A stretch of DNA of 64,000 nucleotides from Odobenus rosmarus divergens (taxonomy: Eukaryota > Chordata > Mammalia > Carnivora > Odobenidae): the NCBI RefSeq assembly GCF_000321225.1, contig NW_004451010.1:1963129-2027128 (forward strand). Reading direction: 5' to 3'. Position numbers and translations under genes: made by a program. Every line of letters starts with the position of its first letter. Positions within the stretch are counted from its first letter, which is position 1. This document shows, in pieces, positions 12,541-26,419 of the stretch. Under the pieces are notes generated by a model. That model ran no database searches, had not been told where the DNA came from, and was given only the letters and a program-made list of their open reading frames with translations.

Positions 12541-13076
12541 AGCCTTTCTTAGCAAACCCTTCATCTCAACTAGAGATGAGGATTTTAAAGACTTGCAATA
12601 TCAGCCTAAAAGGTTTTATGCTTAAGAGTGTTTAATATTAATGAGAACATTAAAGATAAGACTTTATATATAGATAGACTGAAAAAAACTTAAAAAAAAA
12701 AACTAGTTAAACATGTATTACAACCCTATGCAAACAATTAAGGCCAAACCACTCTCCAAACAGTATGTTAAAAAGGCTGTGTTTTTTTCCAGGAAATCAG
12801 CTAATGTACAGATTTTATGAATCCTTATAAGCAGTTAACTTTTCACTGAAAACTTGTATAAAATGGATATTAAAAGCTCTTGCAAAACAACTTTATAACA
12901 TGTTTTAAATAAGAAAAATCTGAACTAGCACTTAAAAAAAAGAACCGAATGTTGCTAACTCACCGACTTAAGTCTAAAATATACAGGAACTACAAAAACG
13001 TAGTATGTGAGTACTGCTTATCAAACTTACAATCTGCTGACAAGTGTCTATCAGCAGTACATTTTTAAAACACTCT
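12541..13076. other. Unassigned intron sequence
   Basis: AT-rich, no coding potential and no recognisable repeat. Confidence 0.5.
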
Positions 13077-13136
13077 GCCTACTTGTGCTCTCTCTATCTC
13101 TCTGTCAAATAAATAAATAAATAAATCTTAAAAAAA
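13077..13136 (+). mobile_element. SINEC 3' tail fragment
   Basis: Only the CT-rich end and tail remain: GTGCTCTCTCTATCTCTCTG then (CAAATAAATAAATAAATAAATC)TTAAAAAA. The tRNA-derived head is missing and no target-site duplication is seen. Confidence 0.75.
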
Positions 13137-13904
13137 TTCTAAAATATGTAAAAAAGGAACAAAATATAAGATTTAAAGTTATATAAAATCAGCCACAGCA
13201 AAACATTTCAACTGAGAAAAAATTTCCTTCCAGTTTACTGAGACGTGTTAATTTGTAAAACTTAACACTAAGCACTACTGCTTCCCTGATCCCTAACTTT
13301 AGGTCTGACTTAAAAACAACTGTTTTGATTAAAAGTAAGTAAAATTGCCATTATCCATTTGCAGGAAAGAAGTAACCTGTGACATTTAATGATGATTTTG
13401 AGTACTTGCCTTTTGACACTAATTAAAGGATGAGAAATCTATATGCTTTTCTCCTTGGGAGAAAGAGGATCTACCTAAAAATATCTTAGTCCAGATTTCC
13501 TGCCAACTGCTTGACAAATAGAATAGGAACAATAATAATAAACAGAATAAATTGGAACAATAATATAATCAGTTTAGGACAACACACACACACACAAAAT
13601 TGACTTATGAATTTTTCCAAGTAACAGCTCCGTTATGTACCTTTTGTTTTGTGTAACAAAATTAGTATCAATGTAACCAAACAGGGAACAGTATCTATAA
13701 TACTAAGCTTTTAAAATTTGTAGCTTTCTGTGTAAACGTGTGTGTATAAGAATAGATAATTTTTTATTGACATCTGACAGTGCTTTACACAAAACAGACA
13801 CTGAAAAAGTGTCTGCAGTCTTGAAAAAACCTCTACAGAGCATGGAAGGACTATAGGGGCAGAAGTAGATGAAATTCCTTAATTCTCTGTCTTGCTTTCT
13901 TGAC

Positions 13905-14112
13905 AGATATTGTATTCATCCTTGAGGCTCACTCCAAGTGTCACCTCTTCACTGAATTTTCCCACATATTTCCCGGAAAATAAATTGCTCTCTTTCTCCA
14001 CTGATTTAAACTTTTGTGTTACAACTTGCTGTTTATAAATCTATGTCTCAAATTACATTACTTGAATTCATAAATGTAATGCATGTATTACATACTCAAT
14101 AAATATGTCGAA
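13905..14112 (+). repeat. L2 LINE 3' end
   Basis: AAGTGTCACCTCTTCACTG, then CCACATATTTCCC and a terminal TACATACTCAATAAATATG follow the order of the L2 3' end. Sequence from 13137 to 13905 holds only a short (CA)n run near 13580 and nothing else recognised. Confidence 0.7.
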
Positions 14113-15190
14113 GAAAGCATTCATTTTTAATAGATTAAAGGTCTAAGTAAGATCATCAAATATTTGAAACTGTTTTTAATTATGCAATATCATTGAACTC
14201 TTTTTCTCTATATTCAGTTACTTAATTTTGTTCATTCTTTGGGTTTCATTTTTATAATGTGCAAATGTGGATTTCTAAAATTACTTGTTTTCCCTGCTTC
14301 CAGTCATTTTTTTCAATCACTCATCTCTGACACATTAACTTCCCAAAATATTGCACTCATGGTATTCCCTTACCAAATGCATGAACTAATCCTAACATTT
14401 CAGCCCTACCATATTGATTTTTAACATGTTTAGCCAGGCATATTCAACGTTGCTTAAGCTTAGCACATATATTCCAGATTCCTAACTAGAACACTAAGAT
14501 AAATTTATTTAAAACAATGCATAAGGCTATTACAGCAAAGTAAGTAGAAGAAAAAGGAGGAGGAGGAATTAAGCCTCACTAGATGAGTGAAAACCCTACA
14601 TTTCAAACCTGGACTTTTTTTTTTTTCCCAATAAAACTGTTCCCATTTGCTACAAAGTCCTTATAGAAAGTAGAATCTTTAGTCTGCAGAGCAATGTTTC
14701 TATATATGGTAATGTGACCAGGAAGTTGTTGCTATGGAAGTACTTAGGCAACTTGATTTTTATTAAAAAGAACTCTACTGGCATCTACTGCTAGAAGGAA
14801 ACAACTACAGCTTTTACTAAAACTATGAATTCTTTCCTTCATAATTGAAATTAATCTTAAGAAGTATATTGCTTGTTATTCATCCTGATGGTATTTACAG
14901 AACTTCAATTTGTACTAAGATGTCTAGTCCTGTACTCCAAATTTGGTGTAATAGCATATTTTATACTCTATTAAATAATTTAATTAAATAATGTATGATA
15001 ATAAAACCAGAGTAATCAACTTTGAGATTATGAAGTCCTTATTATTCATTTTGCATTAATTTTTGAGATTATAACAATTTTCAGAGTTGAATCTCCTGTG
15101 ATTACCATAAGATACCACAAAATACTGGTTTTTTTTTCTTATATTTGGTAATAGTAGTGAAACCTTACATTTATTTACCAATGACTTTAC
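14113..15190. other. Unassigned intron sequence
   Basis: AT-rich, including an imperfect AATTAAATAAT-type stretch near 14970-14995. No repeat family or exon recognised. Confidence 0.5.
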
Positions 15191-15194
15191 AACA

Positions 15195-15372
15195 TACAAA
15201 ATGGGAGTTTCCACTGGCTCATCAGATCTTTACAAATGAAGTAAGCAGGACAGGTGTTATTATCTCTACTTTAAGATGAGAAAATAAACTTAGAAACATT
15301 AAGTGACTTGCCCAAAGTCACTTAAGTCTTTTGGCTCCTAGATCAAAGCTCCTTTGTACTGCACAACAGTGA
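15195..15372 (-). repeat. MIR element, antisense
   Basis: TTATCTCTACTTTAAGATGAG, AAACTTAGAAACATTAAGTG and ACTTGCCCAAAGTCACTTAAG match the reverse complement of the MIR core. The last part forms a 9-base inverted repeat (AAGTGACTT/AAGTCACTT), which is part of MIR. Confidence 0.8.
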
Positions 15373-15461
15373 TTAACAAAGGAAGTAAAGATTTCTTCAA
15401 ATGCAGTATTTTTTGAATAAGGATGGGGAGCAGTGTTTTTCAAATAAGGATGGGGAAGTGG

Positions 15462-15652
15462 GGGGCGCCTGGGTGGCTCAGGCGGTTAAGTGTCTGCCTT
15501 CGGCTAGTCTGTCATGATCTCAGGGTCCTGGGATCCAGCCCCACATCAGGCTCCCTGCCCAGCAGATAGTCTGCTTCTACCTCTCACTCTCCCTCTGTGC
15601 TCCCTCTCTCTGTCTGTCTCAAATAAACAAATAAAATCTTAAAAAAAAAAGA
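15462..15652 (+). mobile_element. SINEC, full length
   Basis: Begins GGGGCGCCTGGGTGGCTCAG and ends AAATAAACAAATAAAATCTTAAAAA. The 12-base duplication ATGGGGAAGTGG is at 15450-15461 and 15653-15664. A further GGATGGGGAG copy at 15421-15430 is an independent nearby duplication. Confidence 0.92.
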
Positions 15653-18087
15653 ATGGGGAAGTGGAAATAAAAGAATAGCAGAAGGGTGGAATTAGTTCTT
15701 GGAAATACTGTTCAGAGTCTAAGAATCTGCTATTAGAATGTTTCCATTCAGATGGCCGGTCACCTTATAGCCATGTGACTTCATTGTCTACCTTTAGATT
15801 CACAATCATGCTGAGGCCAAGAATAACTATGTACTTTAGAGTTTCAAGGTTAAAGAAAAACATGGAAGCATATTTGATACATAAATGATGTATTTGTTCC
15901 ATGTAGAGGGCAAATAATATGACCATGACCCCTGCTATTCAAATAAAGTTTTTAGGGTAATGGTTTTGCCTTTCAAAAAATGTTTTAAATGGATTCATAT
16001 CTTTTATAAATGGATTCAACCTTTCAAGACTGGCTTCTTTCATTTAGCACAGTGTTAACAACTGAAGCTCATCCACAGTGTGTTTCAATAGTTCACTCAT
16101 TTTTTTTTTATTGCTGAATAGTATTCCATTGTATGGATTTACCACAATTTATATAACCATTCACAACTGAATTGCCTTTGCACCTTTGTCAATATTTACA
16201 ATATTTGTCTGGGTCTATTCTGGACTCTGTCATATTCCACTGATTTGCGTGTGTATCAATTCTTTCACCAATACTGTACACTGTTGGTTACTATAGCTTT
16301 CTAGTAAGTCTTAAATCTTATAGTGTAAATATTCCAACATTTTTTTCTTTTTCTTAATTGTTTTGACTATTAGAATTCCTTAACCTTTCCATATGTATTT
16401 TAAGATTGTCTATGTCTACAAAAATAATCTTGCTGGGACTTCATTAAGATTGTTTTTATTGAGAGAAATGACATCTAAATATATTGAGTCTTTCAATCCA
16501 TGATCATAGTGTATCTCTTCATTTACTTGGGTCTTTGATTTCTTTTATCAGTGTTTTATAGTGTTGAGCATAAAGATCCTGAAAATATTAAGAGTTATAC
16601 CTACATATTATTTTTTAAATTGGGAGTTATTGTAAATGGTACTTTAAAAATGTTTACAATTGTTCATTGCCAGTATACAGAAATATGTCTGTATATTTTA
16701 ACCTTGTAAATTGCAACCTTGCTAAGCACACTTACTAGTTTTAGGAGTCTTTTTGTAGATTTCTTAGGATTTTCTATGTAGGCAATCATGTCATCTTTGA
16801 ACAGATGTAGTCTGTTTTATCTCTAGGACTTTCAGTAATAATGTTGAACAAGAGTATCAAGATGGATCCTTGCCCTATTCCCAATCTTAGAAAGCATTTA
16901 GTTTTTCATCATTTATTATGATGTCAGCTGCGGACATTTTTTGTAATTGCCCCTTATCGAGATAAGGAATTTCCTTTGTATTACTACTTAACTGAGTTTT
17001 TTTTTATCTTAGAGGGATGTTGAATTTTACCTAATGCTTTTTCAGCATCTATTGGTATGATCATACGGTTTTACTTCTTTAGTCGGCTAACATGATAGAT
17101 TACAGTTAATGATTAATTTTCAAATATTGAACCAGTCTTGAATCCCCAGGATAACCACCTCTTGGTCTTGGTGTACTATTCTTTTTATATATTGCTGGAT
17201 TCACTTTACTAATACTTTGTGTATATGTTTACAAGAAATATTATTTTCAAATTTTCTTTTCATTACTATTTTTGAATGATTTTGATACACCAGGTATCAT
17301 CAGGTTAAGGATGACCTCATAAAGTATGTTGAGAGGTATTCTATCTTATTTTCTAGAAGAGACTTCAGAAAAGTGATATATATTTGGTAGAATTTGTCAG
17401 GAAAACTATCTGGACCAGGTGTTCTTTTATGAAAGGTTACAAATACCAATTAAATTTCTTCAGTGATATGGTACTATTCAGTTGTCTATTTCATCTCCAG
17501 GGAATACTGGTAGTTTGTTTTTCACAAAATGGTCTATTTCAACTAAGTTGTCAAGTTAATGTGAATAGAGTTATTTATAATCTCCCCTTATTACACTTTT
17601 AATATCTGTAGCATCTGTAGTTATAGCCCCTCCTTTGTTTCTGATAGTGGTAATTTGCCTACTTTCCTTTTTTTGGTAAATCTGGCTAAAGGATTCTAAG
17701 TATTTTTTCAAAAAAACCACCTCTTATTTTCACTGATTTTCCCTATCTGTTTCAATTTTATTGATTCCTGCTATTTTTTCTTTCCTTCTACTTTTTTGGG
17801 GTTTATTTTGCTCTTTTTCTAATTTCATAATGTGAAAACTTAGATAATTATATTAAGACTTTTCTCCTTCTCTAATATATAAACTCAACTCTATGCATTT
17901 CCCTCTGAACAATGATTTAAGTGTATCTCACAAATTTTAACATATTGTATTTTCATTCTCATTCAGTTCAAAATATTTTCTAATTTCCCTTAAGACTTTA
18001 TCTTTGACCAAGATTATTTAGAAGTGTGTCATTTAAATTTCCAAGTATCTGAGGATTTTCCCTGGTACCTTTCTGTTATTGATTTCT

Positions 18088-18297
18088 TTAAAAAAAAAAA
18101 AAAGATTTTATTTCTTTATTTTAGAGAGAGCGAGTGCACAAATGGGGGCAGAGGGGGAGGGAGAGGGAGAGAATCTCAAGCAGATTCTGCGCTGAGAGCA
18201 GAGCCTGACACAAGGCTGGATCCCATGACCCAGAGATCATGACCTGAGCTGAAACCAAGAGTCAGAGGCTTAACTGACTGAGCCATCCAGGTACCCC
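18088..18297 (-). mobile_element. SINEC, antisense, nested in L1
   Basis: Poly-A complement, GATTTTATTTCTTTATTTTAG, GA-rich tract and end GAGCCATCCAGGTACCCC. The 16-base duplication TCTGTTATTGATTTCT is exact at 18072-18087 and 18298-18313. Confidence 0.93.
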
Positions 18298-18945
18298 TCT
18301 GTTATTGATTTCTAATTAATTCAATTATGGTCAGAGAACTTGATTTTTAATTCTTTTAAACTTTTTAAGTGTTGTCTTATGACCAAGAATATGGTCTTTG
18401 ATGGTAAATGTTTCATGAACATTTGAAAAGAGTGTCTTCTATAGTTGTTAAGTATATCATAAATATCAATTAAGTGAATTTGACTAATGGTGTTGTTCCA
18501 ATCTTCTACATTCTTTCAAATTTTTGGTTTAATTGTTCTATAGATAACTGAGAGATTATAGAAGTCTTCAACTTTGTAGATTTTTCTATTTCTCTCTTTT
18601 CAGTTATATTAATTTTGCTTCATGTGTTTTGAAACTGTTTTTAGGTATATATATATTTAGGATTGTTTTGTCTTCTTACCGAATAGACACTTTTAGCATT
18701 ATAAATGTCCCCTCTTAATCCTGGCTAATTTTCTTGAAGTAGACTTTGTATGATATTAATACAGCCAACACAAATTTTGCTGAACAGTATTTGTATTGCA
18801 TATCTTTCCCCCTATTCTTTTGCTTTTAAACACTATATCAGTATATTTAAAGTTGACTTCTTGTTACAACACGTAGCTGAGTCTTGTTTAAATCATTTAC
18901 ATTTGCTGTAATTATTGATATAATTGGTTCTAGGTCTACTGTTTT

Positions 18946-19144
18946 TTTTTTTTTTAAAGATTTTATTTATTTATTTGACAGAGAGAGACACAGTGAGAGA
19001 GGGGACACAAGCAAGGGGAGTGGGAGAGGGAAAAGCAGGCTTCCTGCAGAGCAGGGAGCCTGATGCGGGGCTCAATCCCAGGACCCTGGGATCATGACCT
19101 GAGCCGAAGGCAGACGCTTAACGACTGAGCCACCCAGGCGCCCC
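18946..19144 (-). mobile_element. SINEC, antisense, nested in L1
   Basis: T-run, AAAGATTTTATTTATTTATT and end GAGCCACCCAGGCGCCCC. CTAGGTCTAYTGTTTT is duplicated at 18930-18945 and 19145-19160 with one mismatch. The close match to the consensus suggests a fairly recent insertion. Confidence 0.93.
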
Positions 19145-21863
19145 CTAGGTCTATTGTTTTATTTCTTTCCTGTTTGTTCTCTATTTGTTAAAAAAGCTTT
19201 CATCAATATAACTGACATACAATAAACTGCAAATATTCAAAGTGTAGAATTTGATGTTTTGACATATAAATACAACTGTGAAACCATAACCACAATCAAG
19301 ATAATGAACTTTTCTCATGCCTCTTCATAATCTTTCCTTCTTTCCATTCCAAATCCCCAGCAACTTGATACTTCCTGACAAAATAGGTAATTTGCATTTT
19401 AAGACATATATAAAATGGAACTTTTGGTAAAATAAACTTTTAATTTTAGAACAGTTTTAGATTTACAGAAAAATTGTGAAGATACTATAGGGTTGCCGTA
19501 TATCCAACACCCAGTTTCAACTATTATAAACATCGCACATTAGTATGGTAAATTTGTACAATTAATGAGCCAATGTTGATACATTGTTGTTAACCAAGGT
19601 CCATAGTTTACTTAGCTTTAATCTAATGTCCTTTTCCTGTTCCAGGATCCCATCCAGAATACTACATTACATTTAGTACTCATGTCTCCTTTGGCTCCTC
19701 TTGGCTGTCATGACTCATGTTTCCTTAGACTCTTTCTCAGATTTTCCTTTTTTGATGACCTTGACAATTTTGAGTATTGGTCAGCTATGTGGTACAGTGT
19801 TCTTCAATTAGTATTTTTGTTTTTGTTTTTGCTTTTCATGATTAGCTGGAGTTATGGGCTACTGAGGAAATACAAGTAAAGTGCCATTTATATCACACTA
19901 TATCAAGGATATATATTATCAACATGACTTATCACTGTGGATGCTATCCTTGTCACCTGGTTTAGGTAGTGTTTTTCAAGTGCCTCCACTGTAGTTACTC
20001 CCTTCCCCCTCATCCATACTATACTTGTTGGAATGAAGTCATTTAATGAATGAGGAGTTATACTCTAATTTCTTGAAGACAAAGTGGAATTCCTCTGTCT
20101 GGACAATGTGTCTCTTCTCCCTGATTTATTCATTCAATCATTTATTTACATTCAGTATGGACTCATGGATATTTACTTTATATTTTGAGCTATAATCCAA
20201 TACTATGTTATTCATTTTTTTTGCCCAAATTATTCAAGCTTTGACCATTGTAAACTCTTTCAATTGCCTCCTATGTCCCATTTATATACAATCGTATGTT
20301 TGTATGAGCACATGCACACATACATGTATGTTTGAACCCTTACTTTCTAACACTACAAAATGGCCCATGCTCATTTTGTGTACTTCCTGCTCCAATCCTA
20401 GACTCAGCCATTTCTCCAAGGAGCCCTAGTTCCTTTTACTGGAGAATGGTATTAGAAACCAAGATCTGGGAACTAAGTGAGCTTGTTGCTACTGGAGTGT
20501 TGTTGCCTCTAGGCCTTTTCAGCTGACGAAGCAAAGAAATATATGTGTATACAAATGTGTATATACCCATATCTGTAAGTATTTCTACATGTAATCATCT
20601 GTGTCTATAATGAGGTAAAGATGAGTTCTTCCTAGTATCTCCAACTCTAATTCATTACTGCATGATTCATTTTACTCCCCCTCCTTGCTTACTTGAAAAC
20701 TCCCACTCCAACAGTGAGAAACCTGGCTTCCACCATCCACCATTCATTTACTTACTAGTTCAATTTCAGTATACACATGTGGCAATATCAGAACTGTTAA
20801 CCTGGTATAGTTAATAACTTTATCCCCATGGGAAACAACTTTATCAACCAGAGTACACTACTACACAGTTTCTTTTGCCTCTATTCTTAGAGATTTCACT
20901 TATGTCCAAATTTACTTAGGTCAGCACCTTTTGCCTCATCTTCAGTAAGGTGGTTTCATAAGTTTGTAATACAGTTAGATTGTTTTGTCACAGTCTGAAT
21001 TTCATTCTGGGATTCCTCAATTTTCTAAATGATGTTTTTAAAAATTACATATATTAAAAAATTACATACATTAAGATTTACTCTGTACTAAGGCACTATG
21101 GGTTTGGACAAACGCATAATGTCATGTAACCACAATTACATTATCATACAGAATAGTTTACCACCTTTGTAAATATCTTGTGCTTCCCGGATCATTGGTA
21201 CCTACTGAACTTTTTATCATTGCTAGAGTTTTGTCTTTTCCATGGTGTCAAAATTGGAGTCACACCCCATGCAGACTTTTCAGACTGCTTCTACCACTTA
21301 GCAATATGCATTTAAAATTCAGGCATGTCTTTCTGTGGCTTTATGGCTTATTTCTTTTTATCACTGAATAATAAACTATCATATGGATATACCACAGTCT
21401 GTTTATTGATTCACCTACTGAAGGGAACCTGGTTGCTTCCAGTTTTTGGCAATAATGAATAGAAGCTGTAAATGTTCATGTGTAGGTTTTTGTGTGGACA
21501 TAGTTTTAAAATCAGTGTAGTAAATTAAATTCCTAGCAGTGTGATTGCTGGAATGTATGGTAAGACTATGTTTAGCTTTGCAAGAAATTGCCAAAATGTT
21601 TTCCAAAGCGGCTGTACCATTTTTTGTTACCACCAATGAAAAAAGTTCCTGCTGTTCTGCATCCTTATTAGAAACTGGCAGTTTTGTGTATGTCTTAACT
21701 TTAATCATTCTAAAAGATGTATAGTAGTATCTTATTGTTACTTTAATTTGCAATTCCCTAGTGACAATGATGTTGAGCATCTTCTCATATGCTTATTTAC
21801 CATCATTATCTTTAGTGAAATGTCTGTTCAGATCTTTTGCCCACTTTGTAACTGGATTTTTTT

Positions 21864-22055
21864 TCTTTTTTTAAGAGAGAAAGAGACAGAGAGAGTGTGA
21901 GCGGAGGGAGGAAGGGCAGAGGGAAAGAGAGAATTTTAAGCAGACTCCATGCCCAGCATGGAGCTTGATGTGGGGCTTGATCTCACAACCCTGAGATCAT
22001 GATCTGAGCTGAAATCAAGAATCAGATGCTTAGCCAACTGAGCCACCCAGGCACC
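21864..22055 (-). mobile_element. SINEC, antisense, nested in L1
   Basis: GA-rich tract and end GAGCCACCCAGGCACCCC are clear, with the tRNA-derived head at the right. A target-site duplication is not evident, so it is probably older than the neighbours. Confidence 0.88.
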
Positions 22056-23596
22056 CCTGTTTGTTATCTTATAATTGAGTTTTATCTGATAGAATTCACT
22101 AGTGAATCCATCTGGTCCTGTGCTTTTTCAGAAATTATTTCTTAATTATTAATTTTCAAGTTATTGATTCAATTTTAATAGATATAGATCTATTAAGATT
22201 ACCTATTTCTCCTTTTGTCAGTTTTGATAATCTACATCCTTCAAGAAACTGGCCCATTTCATCAGAGCTATCAATTTGTGGGCCTAGAATTTTTCATAGT
22301 ATTCTTTTATTACCTTTTAATGCCCATAGGGGCTATAGTGATCATCAAGCTTTCATTTCTGATATTGGTAATTTGGGCTCTTCATCTTTTTTTTTTTATT
22401 AGGCTCACTAGGTACTTATCAATTTTATTGATTTTTCCCTAAAACAAACTTTTAAAAACAATTTTTCTCGCATTGGGCTTAGTTTTTCTTTTTCTACTTT
22501 CCTAAGATGGAAACTCATGTTACTGATTTTAGATATTTCTTCTTTTCCTGCATATGCATTTAAGGTTATAAGTTGCCTGAGAAGCACTGCTTTTGCTAAA
22601 TCCCACAAATTGTGATAAATTGTATTTTCATTATCATTTAAATTATTTTAACATTTCTCGAGACTTCTTTGACCCATATGTTATTTAAGAGTACATTCTT
22701 TAATTAATTTCTATATTTGGCATTTTTCCAGCTTAATTTCTATTACCGGTTTCTAGTTTAATTCCACTGTGATTTGAGAATATACTTTGCATGAGTACTA
22801 TTTTTTCAAACATGGTAAGGTGAGGTTTATGGCCCAGAATGTGACCTATCTTGGTGAATGCTCCACACAAGCTGGAGAACAATGTATATTCTGATGTGGT
22901 TGAATGGAATTGTCTATAAATGTTAATTAGATCAAGTTGACTGACAGTGTTGTTCAATTATCTACATACTGATTTTCTGCTTAAGAGGGGTGTTAAAATC
23001 TCCAACTATAGTGGCTTTTTCTGTATCTCTTTTCAATTCTATCAGTTTTTGCCTCATGTATTTTGACACTCTTGTTCAGTGCAATATTTAGGATTGTTAA
23101 ATATTCTTGCAGAATTGACCACCAAATCATTATGTAATGTCCCTTTTTATCCCTTATAATTTTCCTTGTTCTGAAATCTACTTTGTCTGAAATTAATATA
23201 GTTACTCCAGCTTCCCTTTCATGGTATATCTTTCTCCACCCCTTTATTTTTTTATCTAATTTTTTATATTTGAAGTGAGTTTCTTACAGATAATACATAG
23301 CTAGGTCTTTCTTTTATATAAGGGTCTTATTTTTTTATCCACTCAGACAAAATCTGTATTTTAATTGGTATATTTAAACCATTCACATTAAAGTGCCTAT
23401 TATCATAATTATATTAATATCTACCATATTTGTAACTGTTTTCTACCCATTGCATATGTTTTCCCCCTACTTTTCTCTCTCTTCTGATTTTGATGAACAT
23501 TTTATATTATATTTAATCTACTCTCTTAACATATCAATTATTCTTCTTTTCAGAAAAATTTTAGTGGTTGTACCAGTGTTTGCAGTATACATTTTT

Positions 23597-23689
23597 TTAA
23601 ATAAGCTCTACACCCAATGTGGGGCTTAAACTTACAACCCTGAGATCAAGAGTTGCATGTTCTACTAACTGAGCCAGCCAGGTGCCCTG
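23597..23689 (-). mobile_element. Short SINEC fragment, antisense
   Basis: Only the tRNA-derived part remains: CCCAATGTGGGGCTTAAAC to GAGCCAGCCAGGTGCCC. The flanks ATACATTTTT and ATACACATTTTT look like a diverged target-site duplication, suggesting insertion of an already short copy. Confidence 0.8.
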
Positions 23690-25607
23690 AAATACACATT
23701 TTTAACTAATCTCAGTCCACCCTTAAATAGCAGTATACTACTTCACTTGTAGTATGGATACCTTATAACAGAGTATTCCCAAACCCTTTCTCCTATTCCT
23801 TATAGACATTGCTGTCCTTCACCTCATTTATCCATATTCCATAATCACCCAGTACCTTGTTGCTATTACTTTAAATAGTAATGTTTTAGATTAATGAAGA
23901 ATAAAAAATATTTTACCTTCCTTTTGTTCTTATCTTATGCTTTTCCTTTCTTTATGTACATCCAAATTTTTAACCTAAGTAATTTTCCTTCTCTCTGAAG
24001 AACTTCTTTTATCTTTTCTTATAGGACAAGTATGCTGACAATTAATACTCTTAGTTTTTGTTTGTTTCAAAGAGAATTTCTCTTTCACTTTTTAAGAATA
24101 ATTTCAATGGATACAGAATTATAGGTTAGTGGCTTTTTTTCTTTCAACTCTTAAATATTTTACTCCACACTCTTCTCACTTGCTGGGTGATGAGAAGGCT
24201 GTCATAATTCTGTCATAATCCTCTAATTGGTAAGGTTTTTACCATCCTCTTATGGCTTCTTTCAAGATTTTCATAGTTTCTAGTTTTGTGCAGTTTGAAT
24301 ATGATGTGCCTAGGTGTAGTTATTTTGATATTTATTTTGCTTGGTATTTTCTAAGCTTCCTGGGCCTCTGTTTTGGTGTCTGTCATTAATTTTGTAACAT
24401 TCTCTGCCATTATTACTTCAAATATTTCTTCTGTTCTTTTCCTTCTCCTTCTGATATTCCAATTATGCATATGTTACACCATAAAAAACTGTCCCATAGT
24501 TATTGATGTTCAGTTCTGGGTTTTTCCCCCAATTCTTTTTTCTCTTTGCATTTCAGTCCAGGCAATTCCTGTTAATCTATCTTCAACCTCACTGATTCTT
24601 TTCTCAGCTGTGTCCATTCTGTTGATGAACTCATCAAAGGCATTTATCTGTTAGTATTTTTTTACTTCTAGCACTTGCTTTTGATACTTCCTTAGATTTT
24701 CTCTCTGCTTACAATACTCATGTTTTTTTGCATATTGTCTATTTGCATTACAATTCTTAACATATTAATCAGTTATTTTAAATTCCCTATCTGATAATTC
24801 CAACATTTGAGTCTGTTTCTGGTCTTTTACATTGTTTTTTCTTGTCTTTAGGCATGTCTTCTAATTTTTGTTGAAAGTTCACCATTCGGCATTGGGAAAT
24901 AGGAACAGAGGTAAATAAGCATCTACTATGTGGATCTGTTAATCTGGCCAGGAGGTGAGCTGTGTTTGATGTTTGTTATAGGTGTCAGAAGCTTCAAGTT
25001 CCTCCATTATCTTTGTTTTGTGTCCCTTATTGACTCTGGGCTTCCCTTAGTACCTCTCTTTCAGAGTCCATGCCTCTTTCAACTGTATTTCACTGTTACT
25101 ATATTGGATTCCTGTTTTGTATCTGCATATTTGCATAGTTGATTTTTTCTTTTTTTGTTTTGGTTATGGGGGTAAGGTTTGGGGGAGGAAAAGCATTCTA
25201 TAATTTTAGAATTAAATCTCAATTTCTTATTTGGCCTGTTTCTCTGGGCTGTGACCTTCACAGGTGTTTCTCCATGATATAGCTTTTCTCCCTCTTGAGA
25301 AAGGAAGCCTAGAGGGGGCTGGAAAAGGAGGGAAGCCCTCCCCAAACTGAGATAAGGCTCTGGTAATATCTTTTGCCTCAGAGTAGACCATTATTGAAGA
25401 ATGCTTTGGGCATATTTCACAATAATTACCCTTCCCTCCTCCTGCAAGATTATTACTAATAACAAAGATGGTGCCATCATTAATATGGAATAACTGTTTC
25501 ACACTTGGCAAAATTATTTATTTTCAAATATATAAATAAATTTTCATAATCATACTCCAAATTTTTCATCCTTACACTCTCCATAATGCCTAAATTATCA
25601 CATAGTA

Positions 25608-25655
25608 AAAAATCTCAAAGTATAACAACCTAAAAATCTCAAAGTATAACAACCT
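25608..25655. repeat. Exact 24-base tandem duplication
   Basis: AAAAATCTCAAAGTATAACAACCT occurs twice back to back (25608-25631, 25632-25655) with no mismatch. It is not part of any repeat family I recognise and is probably a recent replication slip. The rest of 25500-26200 is unassigned AT-rich intron. Confidence 0.95.
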
Positions 25656-26218
25656 AAAAAAATTTATAATCTTGCTTATTAAGGAATAAGATAAATTGAT
25701 ACAAAGATAGTATTTTATTATTCCACATCAAAAGAGAAATAGAAGTTTATTCGACATCAAGGCAATATTGCCCTTAAAATATGAAAGGTCTTAGTTCTCT
25801 GTATCCCATACTGTATGTCAAAACACCCTGTTTAAAACTGTGTTTTTTAGCAGATGGGGTACCTACGTTATAGAAATAATTTTAATGAAAAATACATTAG
25901 ATTCTGAAGAATCCTGGGCAAAATCTTTCTTTTTTCTTCCTTTTTTTTTGCATAATTAAAAATTTCACAAATCAGTTTTCTTTAAATAAAAAATTCTCAT
26001 TGAACATATATTCATCTTTAATATAACTGTATGATATAATAGGAAATAATAAATTTAATTCAAAGCATTGGTTTTCCTCCCTTATTTATCTTCATCTGAT
26101 GTGCAAAAGTACACATTTTATAATGTATCTTGGGTAACATACACAGTGGATTTTTTTCCATTTCCCTACCTTCACTAAACTAGGACATATTGGTCATGTC
26201 TTGAATCAGTAAAATTCT

Positions 26219-26419
26219 TTTTTTGTTTTTAAAGATTTTATTTATTCACTTGACAGAGAGAGACACAGCGAGAGAGGGAACACAAGCAGGGGGAGGGGGA
26301 GAGGGAGAAGCAGGCTTCTTGCGGAGCAGGGAGCCCGATGCGGGGCTTGATCCCAGGACCCTGAGATCATGACCTGAACCAAAGGCAGATGCTTAACAAC
26401 TGAGCCACCCAGGCGCCCC
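26219..26419 (-). mobile_element. SINEC, antisense, young
   Basis: Ends GAGCCACCCAGGCGCCCC and carries the ACAGCGAGAGAGGGAACACAAG tract typical of arctoid copies. The 15-base duplication AATCAGTAAAATTCT is exact at 26204-26218 and 26420-26434. Confidence 0.95.

Larger units (their letters stand above)
16020..19190 (-). mobile_element. Old L1, antisense (3' end to ORF2), inactive
   Basis: Reverse-strand L1 sequence: TTGCTGAATAGTATTCCATTG near 16111 is the reverse of the L1 ORF2 end, and later text (GAATTTGTCAGGAAAACTATCTGGACC near 17389, CTTATTTTCACTGATTTTCCC near 17723) reads as degraded ORF2. Two SINEC copies are nested in it (18088-18297 and 18946-19144). No intact frame. Confidence 0.85.
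19190..25500 (-). mobile_element. Old L1 pieces, antisense (3' UTR through ORF2 to 5' part), inactive
   Basis: A first fragment (about 19190-19430, CAATATAACTGACATACAAT) is an L1 3' end. A longer element follows, with 3' UTR text (TTAGAACAGTTTTAGATTTACAG near 19446; CACTATGGGTTTGGACAAACG near 21093), reverse ORF2 text (TTTTCCAAAGCGGCTGTACC near 21600; GACAGTGTTGTTCAATTATC near 22943) and distal ORF2/ORF1-side sequence to about 25500. Frames are destroyed. SINE copies at 21864-22055 and 23597-23689 interrupt it. Whether this is one insertion or several cannot be settled by eye. Confidence 0.75.
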
